NCBI GenBank assembly: GCA_017479785.1
Contig: JAFVBT010000070.1
Span: 1-5,936, forward strand
Direction: 5' to 3'
DNA: 5,936 bases
Source: Alphaproteobacteria bacterium
Lineage (GTDB): Bacteria > Pseudomonadota > Alphaproteobacteria > RF32 > CAG-239
Shown here: piece after piece, positions 1-4,480 of the stretch
Layout of the letters: each line of letters opens with the position of its first letter
How positions within the stretch are numbered: the first letter of the stretch is position 1
Program-made: the position numbers and the translations under genes
Notes under the pieces: model-generated
Told to the model about the DNA's origin: nothing
Database searches by the model: none
What the model saw: only the letters and a program-made list of their open reading frames with translations

Positions 1-210
1 CTCGTTCGGATCAATACCCAATTTAAGAAGACCGGATTTATCTTGAGAAAAACACAGAGCGAGACGAATAGCCTCCAGTTCGGCCGTATTGTTGTCTCCT
101 TTAGGAAATATTTTACCTTCATCATGCACTTTCCTGTCGCGCGCATCCGTAACCACATAGGCAATGCCTGATATGTTTCCGCGTGAACTGGCATCTGTAT
201 ATATGCGCAT
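1..210 (-). CDS. RNase H-fold protein (ribonuclease HI-like), N-terminal part only, cut by the window edge
   Basis: The first 70 codons of a minus-strand gene are visible, starting at ATG 210-208 and open to the left edge. The protein begins MRIYTDASSRGN and continues to NNTAELEAIRLAL (residues 40-52). This is the opening of the RNase H fold: a first beta strand ending in the metal-binding Asp (D6, matching D10 of E. coli RNase HI), then a helix with the second acidic residue (E44, matching E48). The remaining catalytic acids should lie beyond the edge. Family members cut RNA in RNA-DNA hybrids, but many short 'reverse-transcriptase-like' RNase H proteins have unproven roles, so I give no symbol. 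The start is supported by AAGGGA (224-219 on the minus strand) 8 bases upstream and by the fold beginning at residue 2. The gene is divergent from atoD. Confidence 0.8.
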   Translation of the reverse strand, partial: MRIYTDASSRGNISGIAYVVTDARDRKVHDEGKIFPKGDNNTAELEAIRLALCFSQDKSGLLKLGIDPNE

Positions 211-218
211 GCTGTAAA

Positions 219-224
219 TCCCTT
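219..224 (-). promoter_or_regulatory. Ribosome binding site of the RNase H-like gene
   Basis: Read on the minus strand this is AAGGGA, 8 bases before the ATG at 210. It supports that start codon; no upstream in-frame coding is needed to complete the fold. Confidence 0.55.
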
Positions 225-247
225 AAGAGTTTTACCTGTTTGAATGC

Positions 248-275
248 ATTATACATTTACTGTCCAAAAAAACAA
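248..275 (-). promoter_or_regulatory. Candidate sigma-70 promoter for the RNase H-like gene
   Basis: The minus strand has a perfect TATAAT at 253-248. Sixteen bases upstream is TTGTTT (275-270), which keeps only the TTG of the -35 consensus. Initiation would fall near 240, leaving a leader of about 30 bases before the ATG at 210. The region is very AT-rich, so a chance -10 match is possible; the placement between divergent genes favours a real promoter. Confidence 0.45.
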
Positions 276-334
276 TAAAAATTTTTACATTGTGTGTATT
301 TTTTTATTTGATTGTGAAATATATTCGGCCGCGC

Positions 335-362
335 TTGACTTTTAATCGTTTTTAAGTACATT
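335..362 (+). promoter_or_regulatory. Candidate sigma-70 promoter for atoD-atoA
   Basis: TTGACT (335-340, five of six matches to the -35 consensus) is followed after 16 bases by TACATT (357-362, four of six matches to the -10 consensus). Transcription would begin near 369, giving a leader under 20 bases that contains the ribosome binding site AAGGAG (376-381), 5 bases before the atoD ATG. I see no clear operator palindrome or sigma-54 element here. E. coli controls its ato operon through AtoC and sigma-54, so regulation is probably different in this organism. Confidence 0.5.
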
Positions 363-386
363 ACTGTCATAGCATAAGGAGATTTT

Positions 387-1049
387 ATGGCGAATATAAT
401 AACACCTGCCGAGGCAGTACGATTTTTCAAACACAATCAAACAATTATGATCGGCGGCTTTTTAAATTGCGGCGTGCCGAATTCGGTAATTGACGAGTTG
501 GTAAAAACGTCACTCGGCGGTTTTACGCTGATTTCCAACGATACGGGGGAGGCCGGAAAAAATCGCGGACAGCTTATCAGTGCCGGTAAAATAAAAAAAG
601 CGATTGTGTCGCATATCGGCACCAATCCGGAAACCGTGCAATTGTACAGCGAGGGAAAAATAGAGGTTGATTTGCAACCGCAGGGTTCGTTGGCGGAACG
701 TATAAGGGCAGACGGTGCCGGTTTGGGAGGTATCTTAACACCGGTCGGTATCGGTACAGATGTTGAGCAAGGAAAGCAAAAAATAGTTGTAAATGATAAA
801 ACCTATTTATTGGAAACGCCGTTGCACGCTGATATCGCACTGGTTTACGCAACCTATGCCGATAGATTCGGCAATTTGGCTTTTCACGGCTCAACTCGCA
901 ATTTTAATGCAATAATGCCGATGGCAGCCGATGTGGTGATTGTTGAAGCCGAACATATTTCAGATGAACCGCTGTCTCCTGATAATATTGTAGTGCCGGG
1001 GATATTTGTGGACTTTCTGATTGACGGAGGTGCGAATGGAACTGACTAA
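387..1049 (+). CDS. atoD: Acetoacetate/butyrate-type CoA-transferase, alpha subunit (AtoD family)
   Basis: A 220-residue protein, the usual size for the A subunit of a two-subunit family I CoA-transferase. With the B subunit it moves CoA between acyl groups, classically from acetyl-CoA to acetoacetate or butyrate, in the cytoplasm. Visible family marks are the glycine-rich signature TIMIGGFLNCGVP (residues 19-31), SHIGTNPET (75-83), PQGSLAERIRADGAGLGG (98-115), the RNFN block (171-174) and the terminal VVPGIFVD (202-209). The wording closely follows E. coli AtoD as I recall it, including the GKQ and LLE-PL segments at about 129-146. The start is fixed by AAGGAG 5 bases upstream, and the sequence aligns from the first residues. 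The frame ends inside the next gene, a 14-base overlap typical of coupled subunits. The true substrate (acetoacetate, butyrate, or succinyl-CoA as donor) cannot be told from sequence alone. Confidence 0.9.
   Translation: MANIITPAEAVRFFKHNQTIMIGGFLNCGVPNSVIDELVKTSLGGFTLISNDTGEAGKNRGQLISAGKIKKAIVSHIGTNPETVQLYSEGKIEVDLQPQGSLAERIRADGAGLGGILTPVGIGTDVEQGKQKIVVNDKTYLLETPLHADIALVYATYADRFGNLAFHGSTRNFNAIMPMAADVVIVEAEHISDEPLSPDNIVVPGIFVDFLIDGGANGTD
1026..1030 (+). promoter_or_regulatory. Ribosome binding site that decides the atoA start
   Basis: GGAGG lies 5 bases before ATG 1036. It overlaps the end of atoD and rules out the in-frame TTG at 1021, which would lie upstream of this site and has no comparable one of its own. 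Confidence 0.75.
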
Positions 1050-1683
1050 AGAACAGATACAAGAAGTTATTGCGCGCCGTGTTGCTCAAGAATTTCATAA
1101 CGGTGATGTCGTAACACTCGGAATCGGTTTGCCGACCAAAGCTGTTCGGTATGTGCCTCAAAATATCAGTATTATCGTACAATCCGAAAACGGCGTGCTG
1201 GGCGTTGGGGGATATCAAGATGATATAACACGTGATGCGCATATCACCAATGCCGGTGGGGTAGGCGTAACTGTTAATTCGGGCGGCTGCTTTGTAGATA
1301 GCGTAATGTCATTTGCCATGATGCGCGGCGGCCACATTGATATCAGTGTTTTAGGGGCGTTGCAGGTTGATCAGGAAGGTAATGTTGCCAACTGGTGTAT
1401 TCCGGGAAAATTTACACCGGGCATGGGCGGCGCAATGGATTTGATTGCCGGCACAAAAAGATTGATTGTTGCGATGGAACATACAGCCAAAGGATCTCCG
1501 AAGATTCTCAAAAGATGCACATTACCTCTGACCGCAGCACATAAGGTGAATATGATTATAACTGAAAAAGCTGTTTTTGAAATCACATCCGCAGGGCTGG
1601 TTTTGCGTGAAATTTCGCCGTATTCTTCTCTGGAAGAGATCCGTGCCGCCACCGATGCCGATTTTGAAGTAGAATTAATATAA
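1036..1683 (+). CDS. atoA: Acetoacetate/butyrate-type CoA-transferase, beta subunit (AtoA family)
   Basis: A 215-residue catalytic subunit. Family I CoA-transferases work through a glutamyl-CoA thioester; that glutamate is visible as E51 in QSENG (residues 49-53). Other conserved blocks are LGIGLPT (28-34), NAGG (72-75), MSFAMMRGGHID (91-102), VLGALQVD (105-112), PGKFTPGMGGAMDL (123-136) and AMEHTAKGSPKIL (146-158), close to E. coli AtoA throughout. I chose ATG 1036 over the in-frame TTG at 1021: it has a good GGAGG 5 bases upstream, and the resulting MELTKEQIQEVIARRVAQE matches the family N-terminus. The first 14 bases overlap atoD in another frame, so the two subunits are probably made by coupled translation. 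The TAA stop at 1681-1683 lies in the A-run that serves as the T-tract of the facing atp terminator. No thiolase, transporter or regulator of an ato pathway is visible nearby. Confidence 0.9.
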   Translation: MELTKEQIQEVIARRVAQEFHNGDVVTLGIGLPTKAVRYVPQNISIIVQSENGVLGVGGYQDDITRDAHITNAGGVGVTVNSGGCFVDSVMSFAMMRGGHIDISVLGALQVDQEGNVANWCIPGKFTPGMGGAMDLIAGTKRLIVAMEHTAKGSPKILKRCTLPLTAAHKVNMIITEKAVFEITSAGLVLREISPYSSLEEIRAATDADFEVELI

Positions 1684-1707
1684 AAAAATACCGCTTTATC
1701 AGCGGTA
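1682..1707 (-). terminator. Rho-independent terminator of the atp operon, possibly working in both directions
   Basis: A perfect 7-base-pair inverted repeat (1689-1695 with 1701-1707, TACCGCT/AGCGGTA) has a 5-base loop. Read on the minus strand, the hairpin is followed directly by seven T residues (1688-1682), the classic intrinsic terminator form, and it begins only 6 bases after the atpC stop. Read on the plus strand, the hairpin is followed by AAAAATTTT, so termination of atoDA there would be weaker. No other terminator fits in the 30-base gap. Confidence 0.85.
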
Positions 1708-1713
1708 AAAATT

Positions 1714-2079
1714 TTAATCAAAAGCCTCTATATATTCCCGTATCATTTTATAAAAAGCGGCATTTTGCGGCTCTTCTTTTTGTAATTCTTCTGCCTGTTT
1801 TGCATTAATATCTTGCCGGCGGATAATATGCCGCACCGATATTTTGCATAAATTTTGTGCCACATCGGCGACACCCCCGTCAATAAAATACAAATCCGTT
1901 ACTTGATTTTTTGAATCCAGAATTTTAATCGGACCCGCATGCAACACAAGCGATGTCGGTGCACGTTCGGGGATAATTGTCAGATTAACATTGCCGTATG
2001 GCAACACCACTCTGTGTACCATTTTATCCAGTGCCGTTTTTTCCGGCGTGAAAATTTGTAACCGAATACTTTCCGCCAT
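1714..2079 (-). CDS. atpC: ATP synthase F1 epsilon subunit (short, divergent)
   Basis: A 121-residue protein in the atpC position at the end of the F1 operon. Epsilon sits at the foot of the gamma rotor, links it to the c-ring and can inhibit ATP hydrolysis. The N-terminal beta-sandwich is recognisable: LQIFTPEKTAL (7-17), VVLPYGN (24-30), APTSLVLHAGPIKIL (40-54) and YFIDGGVADVAQN (64-76), followed by a helical tail from about residue 85. Two things are unusual. The family's usual LPGHAP loop reads IIPERAP (35-41), and the C-terminal helical part is short compared with the roughly 130-140 residues common in the family. The ATG shares its A with the atpD stop (TAATG), so translation is probably coupled; the only upstream purine run is a weak AAGAGA. 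Identity is secure from context plus the sandwich motifs; similarity alone would be modest. Confidence 0.88.
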   Translation of the reverse strand: MAESIRLQIFTPEKTALDKMVHRVVLPYGNVNLTIIPERAPTSLVLHAGPIKILDSKNQVTDLYFIDGGVADVAQNLCKISVRHIIRRQDINAKQAEELQKEEPQNAAFYKMIREYIEAFD

Positions 2080-3533
2080 TAATCGTTCTCTTTCATCTTT
2101 TCGGCTTTGGCGATGGCATCTTCAATTGTGCCAACCATATAAAAAGCGTTTTCCGGTAAATCATCATACAGACCGTCCAGAATGCCCTTAAAGCCTTTAA
2201 TGGTATCTTCCAATTTTACATACACACCTTTCAAACCGGTGAAGACCTCAGCCACATGGAAAGGCTGCGATAAAAAGCGCTGAATTTTGCGGGCACGCGA
2301 TACAATCTGACGATCTTCTTCCGATAATTCATCCATACCCAAAATAGCAATAATATCTTGCAGAGAATTATATTTTTGCAAAATTTCCTGAACGCGGCGA
2401 GCCGTTTCGTAGTGCTCTTCACCGATAATATCCGGACTAAGTGCTCGGCTTGTGGAATCCAGAGGATCAACCGCCGGAAAAATAGCAAGTTCGGCAATTT
2501 TACGCGACAATACCGTTGTGGCATCCAAGTGTGCAAAAGTTGTGGCCGGTGCCGGATCGGTCAAATCGTCGGCCGGTACATAAACCGCTTGCACGGAAGT
2601 AATTGAACCGTCCTTGGTTGATGTAATACGTTCTTGCATTGTGCCCATATCCGTACCGAGTGTCGGTTGATAACCCACTGCCGACGGAATACGTCCCAAC
2701 AACGCGGAAACTTCTGAACCTGCTTGAGTGAAGCGGAAAATATTATCAATAAATAACAGCACATCCTGATGTTCTTGGTCGCGGAAATATTCTGCTTCGG
2801 TTAAGCCTGTTAAAGCCACGCGGGCACGGGCTCCCGGCGGTTCGTTCATTTGACCGTACACCAGCACGGTTTTTGAATTGTCTCCGTCTAAATCAATAAC
2901 ACCGGATTCTATCATTTCATGGTACAAGTCATTGCCTTCACGCGTGCGCTCGCCGACACCGGTAAAGACGGAATATCCACCGTGCCCTTTGGCAATGTTG
3001 TTAATAAGCTCCATAATCAGCACGGTTTTTCCGACACCGGCACCGCCGAACAAACCGATTTTACCACCCTTGCTGTATGGCTCCAATAAATCAATAACCT
3101 TAATGCCGGTAACCAAAATTTCTTCATTGGTGGATTGTTCGGTGAATTTAGGCGGATCGCGATGTATCGGGGCATACATATCGCTTTTGATATCACCGCG
3201 TTCGTCAATCGGTTCGCCCAAAACATTGACAATGCGCCCCAACAGTTGTCGTCCGACCGGAACTTTAATCGGTTCGCCGGTATTAACAACATCTAAGCCG
3301 CGTACCAAACCGTCTGTTGTATCCAACGCAATACAACGTACAACACAATCTCCCAAATGTTGTTCAACTTCCAAAACAAGACGATGTCCGTGATTATCAC
3401 ATTCTAAGGCAGTCAAAATATCCGGAAGTTCTTTTTCGGATGCGAATTTGACATCTACAACGGCTCCCAGAACTTGATGTATTTTCCCGATTGAATGTTT
3501 GGCAGATGGTTCATTTTGGATTGTTTTGGTCAT
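2079..3533 (-). CDS. atpD: ATP synthase F1 catalytic beta subunit
   Basis: A complete 484-residue catalytic subunit of the F1 head; three copies bind and interconvert ADP plus phosphate and ATP. An N-terminal barrel begins at GKIHQVLGAVVDVKF (16-30), after an N-terminus some ten residues longer than many homologues. The P-loop is GGAGVGKT (163-170, with K169 and T170). The catalytic glutamate is E195 in GVGERTREGND, and Walker B ends at D263 in LLFIDNIFRF. GRIPSAVGYQPTL (280-292) and the DELSEED lever (401-407) that pushes gamma are intact. The adenine-contacting aromatic residue, Tyr331 in E. coli (GIYPAVDPL), is Phe352 here (AIFPAVDPL). The family-wide FAHLDATTVLSR (333-344) and FYMVGTIEDA (464-473) point to Alphaproteobacteria. 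The start is supported by AGGAG (3544-3540 on the minus strand) 6 bases upstream. It lies 17 bases after atpG and overlaps atpC by one base. Confidence 0.98.
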   Translation of the reverse strand: MTKTIQNEPSAKHSIGKIHQVLGAVVDVKFASEKELPDILTALECDNHGHRLVLEVEQHLGDCVVRCIALDTTDGLVRGLDVVNTGEPIKVPVGRQLLGRIVNVLGEPIDERGDIKSDMYAPIHRDPPKFTEQSTNEEILVTGIKVIDLLEPYSKGGKIGLFGGAGVGKTVLIMELINNIAKGHGGYSVFTGVGERTREGNDLYHEMIESGVIDLDGDNSKTVLVYGQMNEPPGARARVALTGLTEAEYFRDQEHQDVLLFIDNIFRFTQAGSEVSALLGRIPSAVGYQPTLGTDMGTMQERITSTKDGSITSVQAVYVPADDLTDPAPATTFAHLDATTVLSRKIAELAIFPAVDPLDSTSRALSPDIIGEEHYETARRVQEILQKYNSLQDIIAILGMDELSEEDRQIVSRARKIQRFLSQPFHVAEVFTGLKGVYVKLEDTIKGFKGILDGLYDDLPENAFYMVGTIEDAIAKAEKMKEND

Positions 3534-3539
3534 AATTAT

Positions 3540-3544
3540 CTCCT
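3540..3544 (-). promoter_or_regulatory. Ribosome binding site of atpD
   Basis: AGGAG on the minus strand, 6 bases before the atpD ATG. It fills most of the 17-base atpG-atpD gap and is clearly the strongest translation signal among the visible atp junctions, which suits the three beta copies needed per complex. Confidence 0.75.
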
Positions 3545-3550
3545 ATATCT

Positions 3551-4480
3551 TTAAACGGCATCGGCGCCGGCAATAATTTCAATTAATTCCGTGGTAATGG
3601 CCGACTGGCGCAAACTGTTATATTTTAACGTCAGTTCACTGATCATTTTTTTGGCGTTGCGCGTCGCGTTATCCATAGAGCTCATACGAGCACTGTGTTC
3701 TGAGGCTGCCGCATTGACTATTACCTTAAAAATATTATCATTAAATAATATCGGCAGAATTTCGGTTAAAACAGTCGTTTTATCCGGTAAATATTCATAA
3801 CCGGCATCACCGGCATAGCCGATATTTTCCAACTTTTCGGGCGATAAATGTTCGGTATTTAAAACCAGCGGACATAATTGCTCGCATTCAAAAGTGCGCG
3901 TTAAAGCCGAAATAAAATCGGAATATACAAACTCGCACACATCAAATTCATTGTTTTCAAATTGACGGAGCAACAATTTAGCCAGATTTTCTGCTTGTGC
4001 CGCATATGAAAATTCCTTATCGTCGTTCGTCAGCAGCTTGAAAGTCAACTTTTTGTCATTAAAGTGTCGTTTCAAAACTTCATAAGCCTTTTTGCCAATA
4101 CAGCGAACTTCCGTATTTTTTCCGGCTTTCTGCAACTGATTAAGTCGTTCTGTGGCTTTTTTAACAATATTTGCGTTATAAGCGCCGCAAAGTCCTCTGT
4201 CTGAAGATAAAACATATACCACATAATTTTGAGGATTACGTTTTTGGCGCAACAAAAGAGGGCGAATATAGCGGATTTTTTTATCTTTTTCTTCACGCTC
4301 AAGTTCTGTGACAACGCGCAGAGCAGAATGGCGCAGGTTATCTGAATATTCCTTATTTTTATCGACCAGAATTTGCACTTTACGCAAACGTGCCGCTGCA
4401 ATCATCTTCATCGCCGAAGTAATCTTCTGCGTTGATTTGATGGCATCTATCCTGTTGCGTAATTCTTTTAATTCAGCCAT
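3551..4480 (-). CDS. atpG: ATP synthase F1 gamma subunit (central rotor shaft)
   Basis: A 309-residue protein; gamma is the asymmetric shaft that turns inside the alpha3beta3 ring and couples proton flow to catalysis. The two long terminal helices that form the coiled-coil shaft are clear: LRNRIDAIKSTQKITSAMKM (7-26) at the N-terminus, and EHSARMSSMDNATRNAKKMI (261-280) followed by ITTELIEIIAGADAV (295-309) at the C-terminus. The Rossmann-like middle domain is marked by SSDRGLCGAYN (92-102). The protein is somewhat longer than the 285-295 residues usual for bacterial gamma. Part of the excess is a lysine/arginine/glutamate-rich stretch at about 59-85, before the DRGLCG strand. The ATG follows the atpA stop with no gap (TAAATG), so ribosomes finishing atpA probably restart here; AAGGCGG lies 5 bases upstream inside the atpA end. 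Confidence 0.97.
   Translation of the reverse strand: MAELKELRNRIDAIKSTQKITSAMKMIAAARLRKVQILVDKNKEYSDNLRHSALRVVTELEREEKDKKIRYIRPLLLRQKRNPQNYVVYVLSSDRGLCGAYNANIVKKATERLNQLQKAGKNTEVRCIGKKAYEVLKRHFNDKKLTFKLLTNDDKEFSYAAQAENLAKLLLRQFENNEFDVCEFVYSDFISALTRTFECEQLCPLVLNTEHLSPEKLENIGYAGDAGYEYLPDKTTVLTEILPILFNDNIFKVIVNAAASEHSARMSSMDNATRNAKKMISELTLKYNSLRQSAITTELIEIIAGADAV

Noticed and set aside
306..325. A CRP- or FNR-like operator (TTTGATTGTGAAAT)
   Set aside because: Only one half-site can be made out; the matching inverted half is absent.
577..894. A minus-strand open frame opposite atoD
   Set aside because: It is fully inside a well-supported gene, rich in Arg, Tyr and Pro as expected of a shadow frame, and lacks independent evidence.
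1021..1023. TTG as the start of atoA
   Set aside because: The in-frame ATG at 1036 has a strong GGAGG 5 bases upstream and matches the family N-terminus; the TTG lies before that site.
2878..3393. A 171-codon plus-strand open frame opposite atpD
   Set aside because: It is antisense to the most conserved part of the beta subunit; its Pro/Ser-rich translation reflects complementary codons and it has no convincing ribosome binding site or family match.
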